From Betaproteobacteria bacterium (lineage in GTDB: Bacteria; Pseudomonadota; Gammaproteobacteria; Burkholderiales; JAEUOS01), in the NCBI GenBank assembly GCA_028292405.1, contig JAQGMJ010000082.1:1-60748 (forward strand): a stretch of 60,748 nucleotides of DNA, read 5' to 3'. Made by a program: the position numbers and the translations under genes. The notes beneath the pieces are model-generated. The model did no database searches. It was not told the DNA's origin and saw only the letters and a program-made list of their open reading frames with translations. Position 1 is the first letter of the stretch, and every line of letters starts with the position of its first letter. Shown in pieces: positions 1 through 9,388 of the stretch.

Positions 1-1196
1 GCACGCGTTGCCGCAACAGACGCTGCCGCAACAGGCGCAGTTGCAGCAGCGGCCGGTCGCGCCGGCGCGGCCGCGCGCGGCGAGGCGGATGCCGCACGCG
101 CGCCGCCCCCCTCGTCCGGACGGAAAGCCAGCATGCGCAGCAGCGTCATGGTAAAGCCGGTGACTTCGTCCGGCGCCTGCGGCAGGTCGTTCTTGCCGTG
201 GATGGCGATCTGGTAATGCAGTTGCACCGCCTCGGGCGAAAACATGCCCGCCAGGCGCAGAATGTCTTCGCGTTCCGGCGCATCATCGGCAATCGCCGCT
301 GGCGAAGCCTGGGCGACGGCGATGCGCGAGAGCAGCGCCGCCAGTTCGGTAAGCGCGCCGCCGAAAGACAAGCTGCGGCCGAGCATTTCGTCGGCCACCG
401 CCAGCAGCGTCGGCGCATCGCCCGCCACCAGCGCATCGAGGATGCGGATCAGGTAGCTCATGTCGATGGCGCCGAGCATGCCCCTGATTGCCTGTTCGGT
501 AACCTCGCCGGCGCTATAGGCGATCGCCTGGTCGGTGAGCGAGAGCGCGTCGCGCATGCTGCCGGAGGCGGCGGCGGCGATCAGCCGCAGGCCCTGGCGC
601 TCGGCCTCGATGTTCTCCGCCTTCAGCACTTCTTCCAGGTGACCGACAATCTGCGGCTGCGGCATCTGCTTCAGGTTGAACTGCAGGCAGCGCGACAGCA
701 CCGTCACCGGGATTTTCTGCGGGTCGGTGGTGGCGAGAATGAACTTGACGTGCTCCGGCGGCTCCTCCAGCGTCTTCAGCATGGCGTTGAAGGCGTGGTT
801 GGTGAGCATGTGCACTTCGTCGATCATCAGCACCTTGTAGCGCGTCGAATCGAGCTTGTAGGGGGCCGACTCCAATATCTGCGTCATCTCGTCGACGCTG
901 CGGTTGGAGGCCGCGTCCATCTCGATGTAGTCGATGAAGCGGCCCGCGTCGATCGCCACGCAGGCGGAACAGACGCCGCAGGGGGTCGCGCTGACGCCAA
1001 CTTCGCAATTGAGCGCCTTGGCCAGGATGCGCGCGATGGTGGTCTTGCCGACGCCGCGGGTGCCGGTGAACAAGTAGGCGTGGTGCAGGCGCTGGACGGT
1101 GAGCGCGTGGGTCAGCGCCTTGACCACATGCTCCTGCCCTACCAGGGTCGCGAAGGACTTGGGGCGGTACTTGCGCGCGAGGACGACGTAGGACAT
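1..1196 (-). CDS. dnaX: DNA polymerase III subunit gamma/tau (3' part outside window)
   Basis: Clamp-loader ATPase subunit of the replicative polymerase. The first 398 codons are present and the gene runs off the left window edge with no stop. It starts MSYVVLARKYRPKSF. The Walker A motif GTRGVGKTT lies at about residues 45-53. A four-cysteine zinc module follows (C64, C73, C76, C79), then Walker B VLMIDEVHM at about 122-130. The SRC finger (LSRCLQF) and a sensor-2-type helix are recognisable. The last visible ~40 residues are an Ala/Pro-rich linker, as expected at the start of the tau-specific region. The ATG at 1194-1196 is the only start matching the family N terminus. The gene lies just downstream of ffs on the same strand, a common proteobacterial order. 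Confidence 0.95.
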   Translation of the reverse strand, partial: MSYVVLARKYRPKSFATLVGQEHVVKALTHALTVQRLHHAYLFTGTRGVGKTTIARILAKALNCEVGVSATPCGVCSACVAIDAGRFIDYIEMDAASNRSVDEMTQILESAPYKLDSTRYKVLMIDEVHMLTNHAFNAMLKTLEEPPEHVKFILATTDPQKIPVTVLSRCLQFNLKQMPQPQIVGHLEEVLKAENIEAERQGLRLIAAAASGSMRDALSLTDQAIAYSAGEVTEQAIRGMLGAIDMSYLIRILDALVAGDAPTLLAVADEMLGRSLSFGGALTELAALLSRIAVAQASPAAIADDAPEREDILRLAGMFSPEAVQLHYQIAIHGKNDLPQAPDEVTGFTMTLLRMLAFRPDEGGGARAASASPRAAAPARPAAAATAPVAAASVAATR

Positions 1197-1340
1197 GGAG
1201 AAGGCGTCAGTACGAATTATCTGGCTTACAACGGTTCACACGGGAATATCCTTGTGACCTCGCCTAAGCCGGTGCGGTAAACATACGACTTTGAACCGTC
1301 CGCTTTGAACTCTCGTTGGCCAGCTAATTCTGAATTGGGT

Positions 1341-1436
1341 GGCGAGCCGGGACCCCGGCACTTGAGGTGATTGGTTATGGCTGCTTCGTTCCCGACCTGA
1401 CCAGGTTCCCAAGCCTTAATGCGGGGGGGCCCGCCG
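1341..1436 (-). ncRNA. ffs: 4.5S RNA, signal recognition particle RNA (small bacterial type)
   Basis: RNA component of the signal recognition particle, partner of Ffh in co-translational membrane targeting. Read on the minus strand, the conserved Ffh-binding hairpin is present as CCTGGTCAGGTCGGGAA followed by CGAAGCAGC (about 1379-1404). The 5' arm GGCGGGCC (1428-1435) pairs with the 3' arm GGCTCGCC (1341-1348), with one G-U pair. This gives the expected single long hairpin of about 95 nt. Exact ends are inferred from this pairing. dnaX follows 144 bases downstream. Confidence 0.9.
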
Positions 1437-1442
1437 GGATCA

Positions 1443-1448
1443 ATTGTA
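1443..1448 (-). promoter_or_regulatory. -10 element of the ffs promoter
   Basis: On the minus strand TACAAT lies about 7 nt before the predicted 5' end of 4.5S RNA, the right spacing for a sigma-70 -10 box. No good -35 hexamer is visible at 16-18 nt upstream, so the promoter call rests on the -10 and its position. Confidence 0.4.
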
Positions 1449-1520
1449 CCCGTTCCGCCTATCGCATATACCGGCCGATGACGGAAATTAAAGGGCCTGC
1501 GCGGGGACCGCCCAAGCCGC

Positions 1521-2165
1521 CTACGGCGCGAGGCGGCTGATGCGCCAGCCCGCCGCCTCGCGGCTGTAGACCAGGCGGTCGTGCAGGCGGCTCCTGCGGC
1601 CCTGCCAGAACTCCACACGCTGCGGCACCAGGCGGTAGCCGCCCCAGTGCGGCGGCGGCGGCGGTTCCTTGCCCAGGCGCTGTTCGGCCTCGGTGAATTT
1701 TTGCTCCAGCCAGGCGCGGCCGGGAATCTCCTCGCTTTGCGGCGAGGCCCAGGCGCCGAGGCGGCTTTGCAGTGGGCGGCTGGCGAAATAGGCTTCGGTC
1801 TCCGCATCCGTCGCCTTTTCCACCCGGCCTTCGATGCGCAGCTCGCGCTCCAGCTCGACCCAGTGGAACAGCAACGCCGCGCGCGGATTAGCCGCCAGCT
1901 CGCGCCCCTTGCGGCTTTCATAGTTGGTGAAAAACACCAGGCCGCGCGCGTCCGCCCCCTTCAGCAGGACGATGCGCGAGGACGGCTGGCCGTCGGCGCC
2001 GACGGTGGCCAGCGACATCGCGGTGGGCTCCGGGCAGCGCGCGGCGATGGCTTCGGCGAGCCATTTGTCGAATTGCGCTTGCGGATCGGCGGCGACGTCG
2101 GCCTCGGTGAGCGATGCCAGCGCGTAATCCTTGCGCAATTCGGCGAGATTGACGGCAGTAGTCAC
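1521..2165 (-). CDS. pdxH: pyridoxamine 5'-phosphate oxidase
   Basis: FMN-dependent oxidase that makes pyridoxal 5'-phosphate from PNP or PMP, the last step of vitamin B6 synthesis and salvage. The 214-residue length is typical. Family landmarks: an N-terminal LRKDY segment, the FMN-binding block with PSSRIVLLKG and FFTNYESRKGREL, then RIEGRVEKA, YFASRPLQSRLGAWAS and GGYRLVPQRVEFWQG. The C-terminal block ends with RLHDRLVY and WRISRLAP, as in characterised PdxH. It is monocistronic here, upstream of ffs-dnaX on the same strand. Confidence 0.95.
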   Translation of the reverse strand: MTTAVNLAELRKDYALASLTEADVAADPQAQFDKWLAEAIAARCPEPTAMSLATVGADGQPSSRIVLLKGADARGLVFFTNYESRKGRELAANPRAALLFHWVELERELRIEGRVEKATDAETEAYFASRPLQSRLGAWASPQSEEIPGRAWLEQKFTEAEQRLGKEPPPPPHWGGYRLVPQRVEFWQGRRSRLHDRLVYSREAAGWRISRLAP

Positions 2166-2681
2166 GGGATGTTTTGCGGGGGAAATTGCCAGCGGGTTAC
2201 TGGCTAAAAAATCGTTGCGCCTATTCTAGCAAGAGCGCCGCGCCGCGCAGACACCGCGATGCACCACGAGATAGACCCGCGACGGCTAGCGTTCTCGCGC
2301 CGCAATTTGCGGCAGTGACACAAGACCTAGTATCCCCTCTATGAGCGGCCACTATTCCCAGTGACACGCGTTTGGCCGCGAGCGAAACGCGAATGCCGTT
2401 TCTCAGAGGGAAACCGGGTGTGATTTTTTTGTTTTCTCCTCTGAAAAACCGTTGACAAGCGCAAAGAGAGTGTGCATTCTTCGCGCTGTCACTCTATACA
2501 CCGCATATTTTCAGAGTGGCAAGAGACGCAAAATCGCGTGCGGGCGGGGAGTGCGGAACATAAATTCCGCAGACCATCCGCCCACCCAGCGCCGGTTTTG
2601 CGGCTCTTGGCAAGTTGTTCAACGTTGTCGCTTTTTCGTTTCACCAACTGTTGTTTTTCAACGTAACCAGGAGGTAATACC
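2166..2681. other. 516-bp intergenic region between pdxH and the histone-like gene
   Basis: No convincing gene is seen. Its right half holds the promoter and leader of the histone-like gene. An inverted repeat, TCAGAGG (2403-2409) and CCTCTGA (2438-2444), flanks a T-rich stretch just upstream of the -35 hexamer and could be an operator or a hairpin. The leader between promoter and start codon is about 195 nt, long for a 138-residue protein. Confidence 0.5.
2452..2480 (+). promoter_or_regulatory. sigma-70 type promoter of the histone-like gene
   Basis: A perfect -35 TTGACA (2452-2457) is followed by a 17-nt spacer and CATTCT (2475-2480) as a moderate -10. Orientation and position fit the downstream histone-like gene. 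Confidence 0.5.
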
Positions 2682-3098
2682 ATGGCCACCGCCAAGAAAG
2701 CAGCAAAGAAGCCCGCCGCCAAGAAAGTCGCGGCGAAGAAGCCCGTCGCCGCCAAGAAAGTAGCCGCCAAGAAGCCGGCTGCGAAGAAGGTTGCCGTCAA
2801 GAAGCCGGCAGCAAAGAAGGCCGCCGCCCCGAAGAAGAAGGTCGCTCGCAAGCCGAACGCCGCCTTCATGAAGCCCGTGACCCCGTCCGCCGCCCTGGCC
2901 GCCGTGATCGGCGACAAGCCGGCGCCGCGCACCGAGATCACCTCGAAGATCTGGGCGTACATCAAGAAGAACGCGCTGCAAGACAAGGTCAACAAGCGCA
3001 ACATCAACGCCGACGACAAGCTGAAGGTCGTGTTCGGTGGCAAGAAGACCGTGTCGATGTTCGAAATGACCAAGCTGGTCAGCGCGCATCTGAAGTAA
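2682..3098 (+). CDS. histone H1-like DNA-binding protein with C-terminal SWIB domain
   Basis: Predicted nucleoid-associated protein of 138 residues. Residues 1-58 are almost only Lys, Ala, Pro and Val in AAKK/KKPAAKK repeats, the composition of eukaryotic H1 tails and of bacterial H1-like proteins. Residues about 60-138 form a SWIB/MDM2-type domain (SAALAAVIG, SKIWAYIKKNALQDK, INADDKLK, FEMTKLVSAHLK), as in many Burkholderiales and Chlamydiae. A strong ribosome-binding site (AGGAGGT) lies 8 nt before the ATG, and an intrinsic terminator follows the stop. The single-gene unit with strong signals suggests high expression. DNA binding by the tail is inferred from composition. Confidence 0.9.
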   Translation: MATAKKAAKKPAAKKVAAKKPVAAKKVAAKKPAAKKVAVKKPAAKKAAAPKKKVARKPNAAFMKPVTPSAALAAVIGDKPAPRTEITSKIWAYIKKNALQDKVNKRNINADDKLKVVFGGKKTVSMFEMTKLVSAHLK

Positions 3099-3126
3099 GC
3101 ATTACCGGCTTCACGGCCATGAAAAA

Positions 3127-3152
3127 GCCCGCGCATTGCGCGGGCTTTTTTT
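3127..3152 (+). terminator. intrinsic terminator of the histone-like gene
   Basis: Perfect 8-bp stem GCCCGCGC / GCGCGGGC with an ATT loop, followed by seven T residues (3146-3152). Confidence 0.9.
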
Positions 3153-3182
3153 CGCCCGGGTTTTCGTCCGGGGGCCGGCGGA

Positions 3183-3536
3183 TCAATAGGCCAGCGACTC
3201 GTTGCCGGGCGCATGCTGGCGGCGCTGCAGCGCGCGCAGCAGGCGCAGGTAGCGCGCCAGCAGCCCGCGGCCGATGCGCGAGGCGTAGCCGGAATGACGC
3301 ACCGCCTTTTGCTCGATGCGCACCCGCGCGTCGCCCAGCGCCGACAGCAGCACATGGGAATCTGCATTCACCGTCAGCGACTGGCCGGGACCGATCACGC
3401 GGTCGTTCAGGTCGCCCTCGCGGGTGAGCCATACGGCCCCGCAGATGCCGGTGATCACGCTGCGGGCGGCTGCGCCCAGCTCCATGGTCTGGCCTTTGGT
3501 CAGGGAGAGTTCGGCGGTATTGAAAGTGGCTTGCAT
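3183..3536 (-). CDS. DUF2917 family protein
   Basis: Small protein of 117 residues with the DUF2917 pattern: TKGQTMELGAAA, then GAVWLTREGDLNDRVIGPGQSL and VNADSHVLLSAL. This looks like a small cupin-like beta domain. The last 40 residues are Arg-rich and outside the domain. Function is unknown. In Burkholderiales the family often sits next to a GcvA-like LysR gene, and here the LysR gene is divergent from it, 141 bases away. The shared intergenic region probably holds the LysR operator. Confidence 0.8.
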   Translation of the reverse strand: MQATFNTAELSLTKGQTMELGAAARSVITGICGAVWLTREGDLNDRVIGPGQSLTVNADSHVLLSALGDARVRIEQKAVRHSGYASRIGRGLLARYLRLLRALQRRQHAPGNESLAY

Positions 3537-3677
3537 GGCAGTTTCCTTTCGTATAAGTTTTGCTCATGCGGCGCGTTGGGCCCGGCCTGCTCTGCTGCTT
3601 GGCTTGGTGGCGCTCCGGTCATCAGGATTCTCCTCTTCGCGCCGCAGCGCCACAAACGACATTTAGACAGGATTCGT

Positions 3678-4640
3678 ATGCACAAAACTCATGCGAAGAC
3701 AAATTATCCGGCGCGTCCGCGCTTGCCCTCGCTCGACACCCTCAAGGTGTTCGAGGCAGCGGCGCGGCACCTGAGCTTCACCCGGGCAGCCGCCGAACTG
3801 GCGGTGACGCAATCGGCGGTCAGCCGGCAGATCAAGACCCTGGAAGAGGCGCTGGCCATCGCGCTGTTCACCCGCTATAACCGTCGCCTGGAACTGACCG
3901 AAGCGGGCTTGCGCCTGTCGCGCAGCGCCGGCCGCGCGCTGGCCGACCTCGAAGCGGCAATAATGGAAGTGAGCGCCGCCGGCTCGCAGGTTCTCACCGT
4001 CACCACCCCGGTATCCTTCGCCTCCCTCTGGCTGGTGCCGCGCCTGGCGGCGTTTCGCGCACGCCACCCGAATATCGACGTGCGGGTGGCGGCCAACGAC
4101 GGCATCATTTCGCTGGAGCGCGAGCGCGTCGATTGCGCCATCCGCTTTTGCGAGCCCGACCAGGCGCCCGCCGGCGCCCTGCTGCTGATGGGCGAGCAGG
4201 CCTTTCCCGTCGCCAGCCCGAAGCTGCTGAAAGATCGCGCACGCCCGCTCGCCACCCCGGCCGACCTGAAGCACCATGTGTTGCTGCGCTGGGACGACCC
4301 GCACCGCCGCCTGCCCTGGGTCGAGTGGTCGATCTGGCTTTCCGCCTGGAAGCTGGAAAATTTCGTGCCGGCGGGCTGGGTCACCTTCTCGCATTACGAC
4401 CAGCTGATCCAGGCCGCCGTCGAGGGCGAAGGCGTGGCCATTGGCCGCCAGGCGCTGGTGGCCCGCTTACTGCGGCAAAAAAAGCTGGTGATCCCCTTTG
4501 GCGAGCGCTTGGCGGCGGCACGCCAATACTTTGTCGTGCTGTCGCGCGCCAGCCGCGCGCGCCCCGAGCTGCATGCCTTCGTGGAGTGGGTCCAGGAAGA
4601 AGCGGCGCGCGAAAACGAGGCGGGAGCGAGCGCCGCGTAA
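3678..4640 (+). CDS. LysR family transcriptional regulator (GcvA-like)
   Basis: Protein of 320 residues. An N-terminal winged helix-turn-helix (about residues 17-75) reads LPSLDTLKVFEAAARHLSFTR, then AAELAVTQSAVSRQIKTLEE, the GcvA-type LysR signature. A periplasmic-binding-protein-like effector domain fills the rest. The ATG at 3678 matches the family N terminus; the reading frame stays open upstream but that part has no similarity. It is divergent from the DUF2917 gene, which is a plausible target together with its own promoter. The effector is unknown. Confidence 0.88.
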   Translation: MHKTHAKTNYPARPRLPSLDTLKVFEAAARHLSFTRAAAELAVTQSAVSRQIKTLEEALAIALFTRYNRRLELTEAGLRLSRSAGRALADLEAAIMEVSAAGSQVLTVTTPVSFASLWLVPRLAAFRARHPNIDVRVAANDGIISLERERVDCAIRFCEPDQAPAGALLLMGEQAFPVASPKLLKDRARPLATPADLKHHVLLRWDDPHRRLPWVEWSIWLSAWKLENFVPAGWVTFSHYDQLIQAAVEGEGVAIGRQALVARLLRQKKLVIPFGERLAAARQYFVVLSRASRARPELHAFVEWVQEEAARENEAGASAA

Positions 4641-4710
4641 AATAGAAGACATCAGCTAACGCACCCCCCGGCATCGCCCGATATCGGGCGGTCCTATTCC
4701 AGGCTAAGCC

Positions 4711-5619
<909 letters not shown>

Positions 5620-5646
5620 AACGCGCCGCCCGCGAAACCCCGCGCC

Positions 5647-6879
5647 GTGCCGATCGAATCCGTCCTCCAGGTCCCCGCCGAAGCGGTGCCCGGCGGCAAG
5701 CTTGCCGAGAACGTCGTTCACTTCGCCCGCGTGCTGCGCGCCGCCGGCATGCAGGTGGGCCCGGCCAAGGTGATCGACGCGCTGCAGGCGCTGCAGATAG
5801 CCGGCATCGAAAGCCGCGCCGACTGGCACGCGGTGCTGGGGGCGATCTTTGTGCAAAGGCACGAAGACAGCGACATGTTCGACCAGGCCTTCGAGTTTTT
5901 TTGGCGCGACCCGGCGCTGCTCGAACGCATGATGCAATTGCTGCTGCCCAAAGTATTCGGCCGCGCCGGCAATGCGGACGAGGAGAAGGCGAACCGCCGC
6001 CTCGCCGATGCCCTGACGCCGCCGCACGCCCCCAAGCACGACCGCGCGAAAGAGGAACAGGAAATCGAGGTCGAGGCCGAGTTCACCTTCTCGGCGCAGG
6101 AAAAGCTGCAGCAGGTCGACTTCGAGAAAATGAGCACCGCCGAATGGCGGCAGGCAAAGGAAATGATCGCCCGCCTGCGCCTGCCGCTGCCGCAAATCCG
6201 TACCAGGCGCCGCAGTCCGCACGCGCACGGCGAGTTCATCGACCCGCGCGCCACCGCGCGCGCCTCGCTGCGCACCGGCGGCGAACTGCTGCGCCTGAAG
6301 CGCACCCGGCGCAGCAAGCGCACACCGCCGCTGGTGGTGCTGTGCGACATCTCCGGCTCGATGCACCGCTACACCCGCATGCTGCTGCACTTCGTCCATG
6401 CCCTGGCGCGCAACCAGGGTGCGCGGCGGGTGCCGGTGCATACGCTGCTGTTCGGCACGCGTCTCACCAACGTGTCGCGCCACCTGCGCGAGCGCGATGT
6501 CGATGTAGCGGTGGAACGGGTGCGTGGCGCGGTGGCGGACTGGGCCGGCGGCACCCGCATCGGCGCCAGTCTTTCGGAATTCAATTTGCGCTGGTCGCGC
6601 CGCCTGCTCGGGCAGAATGCCGCGGTGCTGCTGATCACCGATGGCCTGGACCGCGACAAGGTAGACGAACTGCGCGAGGCAATGGCGCGCTTAAAGCGCT
6701 CGGCGCACCAGTTGATCTGGCTCAACCCGCTGTTGCGTTACGACCAGTTCGAAGCCAAGCCGGCCGGCATCCGCGCCATGCTGCCTTATGTAGATGCGCA
6801 CCTGCCGGTGCACAATCTCGAAGCGCTAAGCGACGTCGCCGCTGCGCTCGCGAAAGCGCAGTGGCTCAAGGCCGGCTAG
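5647..6879 (+). CDS. VWA domain-containing CoxE-like protein
   Basis: Protein of 410 residues starting at GTG. The C-terminal half is a von Willebrand A domain with a complete MIDAS: DISGSM at about 234-239, a downstream Thr in GGTRIG, and LLITDGLDRD. The N-terminal part (FARVLRAAGMQVGPAKVIDALQAL) and the central Arg-rich linker match the CoxE/DUF58-like VWA family. It is expected to work with the MoxR ATPase 27 bases upstream as a metal-dependent chaperone pair for cofactor insertion or complex remodelling. The client is unknown. It converges on the ParA-like gene with 16 bases between stops. Confidence 0.9.
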   Translation: MPIESVLQVPAEAVPGGKLAENVVHFARVLRAAGMQVGPAKVIDALQALQIAGIESRADWHAVLGAIFVQRHEDSDMFDQAFEFFWRDPALLERMMQLLLPKVFGRAGNADEEKANRRLADALTPPHAPKHDRAKEEQEIEVEAEFTFSAQEKLQQVDFEKMSTAEWRQAKEMIARLRLPLPQIRTRRRSPHAHGEFIDPRATARASLRTGGELLRLKRTRRSKRTPPLVVLCDISGSMHRYTRMLLHFVHALARNQGARRVPVHTLLFGTRLTNVSRHLRERDVDVAVERVRGAVADWAGGTRIGASLSEFNLRWSRRLLGQNAAVLLITDGLDRDKVDELREAMARLKRSAHQLIWLNPLLRYDQFEAKPAGIRAMLPYVDAHLPVHNLEALSDVAAALAKAQWLKAG

Positions 6880-6895
6880 CGGCGCAGTCCCACGC

Positions 6896-7594
6896 TCAGG
6901 CGTAGGCCAACTCGGCGCGCTGGATCAGCGCCGCCGGCACGCCGGCCTGCGCCTGCGCCAGTTCATCGCGGCCGATCCAGGCGCTGTCGCCGACTTCCAT
7001 GCCCAGCAGTTCCATCACCTGCATCGCCATTTCGCGGCAGGCGTTGTGCAACTGGGTCGGCAGGATCGGCAGTTCATCCTGCAGCAGCAGCTTGGAGCAG
7101 GACAGCGCGTATACCGGCGCCAGGATGCGCGAGCGATAGCGCCCGAGCATGCCGTTGACCGAGCGCTGCGCCGAGGCTTCGGCAAAGCGATTGGTCGGCC
7201 ATTGCGAAGGCAGCGCGTAGGCGTTGGGAAAACGCTCCAGGTCGCGCATCAGGGTGCGGATGTCTTCGTGCGAATCACGAAACGGCAAAATCACCAGGTC
7301 GGCCATGGCCGCCAGTTGCTCGTCCATCTCCGGCCGGTTGCCGCCGCCGTCGATGATGCCGACCCAGTCCGGCGCGCTGGCCAGCTTGGCGGCGCAGCGC
7401 TCGAGGTCTTGCGGCTCGCGGGCGTCGTAAGGCAGATAGGTGCGATTGAACTTGGAAAGCTTGTCGCGATAGGTATCGGTGAGAATGGCCACCGCGCGGC
7501 GGTTGAACAGGCCGAAGCCGTGGCCCAGCATGTGCGAAAGCGTGGTCTTGCCGGTGCCGCCCTTGTTGCCGATGACGCTGATGACCTGGCCCAT
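6896..7594 (-). CDS. ParA/MinD-like P-loop ATPase
   Basis: Protein of 232 residues with the deviant Walker A KGGTGKTT at 11-18 right after the first strand, as in ParA/Soj proteins, and a Walker A'-like segment VGIIDGGG. There is no ParB, parS or replication gene beside it, so a plasmid partition role is unlikely. It could be an orphan positioning ATPase. The C-terminal half has no motif I recognise. The ATG at 7592-7594 is followed directly by the family N terminus. Confidence 0.8.
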   Translation of the reverse strand: MGQVISVIGNKGGTGKTTLSHMLGHGFGLFNRRAVAILTDTYRDKLSKFNRTYLPYDAREPQDLERCAAKLASAPDWVGIIDGGGNRPEMDEQLAAMADLVILPFRDSHEDIRTLMRDLERFPNAYALPSQWPTNRFAEASAQRSVNGMLGRYRSRILAPVYALSCSKLLLQDELPILPTQLHNACREMAMQVMELLGMEVGDSAWIGRDELAQAQAGVPAALIQRAELAYA

Positions 7595-7666
7595 GATGCC
7601 CCTCGTGAAGTGATGTGATATTTGAGGGTATTTTGCTCCGCGGCGGCACCGGCCAGGCCGTGAATA

Positions 7667-7684
7667 AGGGGCTGAAAAGCCCCT
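7667..7684 (-). terminator. hairpin after the tup/mod-like operon
   Basis: AGGGGCT (7667-7673) and AGCCCCT (7678-7684) form a 7-bp stem with a four-base loop just past the stop of the ModA-like gene. The T tract on the minus strand is short, so efficiency is uncertain. Confidence 0.4.
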
Positions 7685-7693
7685 ATTCCCGCC

Positions 7694-8551
7694 CTAGTTT
7701 GCCTTGCCCGCGACGGGTGGCAGCGGCGCAAAGCCTTGTGCGGCCAGCAGCTTTTGCCCCTCGCCCGACAACACGAAATCCGCCAGCCCGGCGGTAGGCG
7801 AAGCCGCGCCGCGCATCACCACCATGCCGTAGGTGGCTGTGACCGAGAGATCGTCCGGCAGCGCTACGTTGACCAGCCCGGGCACTTCGCGCTGCGCCTG
7901 GACGGCATTGGTGCAGTAGGTGACGAAAACGTCCACCGCGCGCTCTTCCATGAACTTGCCGTAGGCGCTGCGGACTTTCGGCGTCCGCGCGGAATTCGGG
8001 CCGCCGACCAGTTGCATCGCCTTCTTGCTCAAGGTCTCGTAGGCGCGGGGTTTGAGCTTCCCGGCCCGCTCGAACATCGCCCAAGTGTAGTCGCCCGAAG
8101 GATCGGCCTTGGGCGTGGAGCTGCCCAGGCGCACGGCGGGGTCGAGCAGCTTGTCCAGCACGTTGGCGCCCGTCAGGCCGACCCCGGGCTGGGCCAGCAC
8201 GCACAGGCGGTTGCCGGTGAAGACGCGCATCGGTCCCGACAGGCCCTTGTCGGCCAGGGTCTGCGGGTGGCCGGTGTCGGCGGAGGTGAACAGGTCGGCA
8301 CGCTCGCCTTTTTCCAGGCGCTCCCGCAGCAGGCCGGATGCGCCGAACTCGAAATCGATGCGCACGCCGTATTTCGCCTGGTAGGCGCGCGCCAGTTCCA
8401 TCCATGCCGCTTTCAGGCTGCCGGCGGAGTAGACCTTGAGGATCAAGGGCACGCCCCCGGCCGGAGCGGCAAAAGGCGCAGCCTGCGCCAGCGCGCCGGG
8501 CGGCAGCCCGAGAAGTGCGGGAAGAAGAAATGCATGTCCGAGTTTAAACAT
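7694..8551 (-). CDS. ModA-like substrate-binding protein (molybdate/tungstate type)
   Basis: Periplasmic solute-binding protein of 285 residues with a signal peptide (residues 1-22, ending ALA-QA). Family features: VYSAGSLKAAWMELARAYQAKYG, FGASGLLRERLEKGERADLFTSAD, then later LGSSTPKADPSGDYTW. These are the pattern of ModA/WtpA-type oxyanion-binding proteins. It lies 6 bases downstream of tupA, last in the tup operon, with no ModB/ModC of its own. It may feed the same permease or act as a second-specificity receptor. The ligand cannot be read from sequence. Confidence 0.85.
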   Translation of the reverse strand: MFKLGHAFLLPALLGLPPGALAQAAPFAAPAGGVPLILKVYSAGSLKAAWMELARAYQAKYGVRIDFEFGASGLLRERLEKGERADLFTSADTGHPQTLADKGLSGPMRVFTGNRLCVLAQPGVGLTGANVLDKLLDPAVRLGSSTPKADPSGDYTWAMFERAGKLKPRAYETLSKKAMQLVGGPNSARTPKVRSAYGKFMEERAVDVFVTYCTNAVQAQREVPGLVNVALPDDLSVTATYGMVVMRGAASPTAGLADFVLSGEGQKLLAAQGFAPLPPVAGKAN

Positions 8552-8557
8552 AAAGCC

Positions 8558-9388
8558 TTATGGTTTTGCGTTCGGGAAAAACAACTGCTGGCCGCCGATC
8601 TTGTAGCCCGCGATCACCTGCTGTCCCTCTGGCGACACCAGCCAGTCGATGAAGGCCTGCCCCAGGTCCACTTTCACATGCGGGTGCCTGGCCGGGTTGA
8701 CCAGCATCACGCCGTACTGGTTGAACAATTTGGTATCGCCTTCGACCACGATCTGCAGGTTGCCGCGGTTCTTGAAGGAGAGCCAGGTGCCGCGGTCGGC
8801 CAGGATGTAGGCATCCATCGAGGCGGCGGTGTTGAGCGCCGGGCCCATGCCGGAGCCGGTGTCGCGGTACCACGGCCCCCTGACCGCGTCGAGGTTGACG
8901 CCGGCGTCTTTCCAATAGCGCAGTTCGGCGGCATGGGTGCCGCTGCGGTCGCCGCTCGAGACGAAGGGCGCCTTGGCGGCGGCGACTTTTTTCAGGCCTT
9001 CGAGAATGTCCTTCCCCTGCGCCTTGGCCGGATCGCTCTTCGGCCCGACCAGGATGAAGTCGTTGTACATCACGTCTTGCCGCTTGGTGGCAAAACCCTC
9101 GGCGAGAAATTTTTCTTCCGCCGGCCGGTCATGGACGAACTCGACGTCGGCATCGCCGCGCCGCCCCATGTCCAGCGCCTGGCCGGTGCCCACCGCGACC
9201 ACGCGCACCTTCACGCCAGACTTTTTTTCATAGATCGGCAACAGATAGCCGAACAGGCCGCTCTGCTCGGTGGAGGTGGTGGAGGCCACGGTGATGAATT
9301 TTTCTTGCGCCTGCGCCGACAGGCCGCAGGCGGTGCAGGCCGCCAGCAGCGCGGCGCCGGCGATGAATACGCGACGATTGAGGTTCAT
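8558..9388 (-). CDS. tupA: tungstate ABC transporter substrate-binding protein
   Basis: Periplasmic binding protein of 276 residues. Signal peptide at 1-27 (hydrophobic core, AQA-QEK). The TTST motif, diagnostic of TupA tungstate-binding proteins, is at 37-40 within TTSTEQSGLF. It is followed by VAVGTGQALDMGRRGDADVEFVHD and the second-lobe block YNDFILVGP. The start overlaps the end of the ATPase gene by 4 bases, so translation is coupled. Tungstate rather than molybdate is inferred from the TTST motif. Confidence 0.92.
   Translation of the reverse strand: MNLNRRVFIAGAALLAACTACGLSAQAQEKFITVASTTSTEQSGLFGYLLPIYEKKSGVKVRVVAVGTGQALDMGRRGDADVEFVHDRPAEEKFLAEGFATKRQDVMYNDFILVGPKSDPAKAQGKDILEGLKKVAAAKAPFVSSGDRSGTHAAELRYWKDAGVNLDAVRGPWYRDTGSGMGPALNTAASMDAYILADRGTWLSFKNRGNLQIVVEGDTKLFNQYGVMLVNPARHPHVKVDLGQAFIDWLVSPEGQQVIAGYKIGGQQLFFPNAKP

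Noticed and set aside
198..1280. 360-codon plus-strand open frame opposite dnaX
   Set aside because: It is antisense to clear DnaX motifs and has shadow-type composition.
6896..7594. Plasmid or integrated-element partition system at the ParA-like gene
   Set aside because: No ParB, parS-like repeats, replication initiator or integrase nearby.
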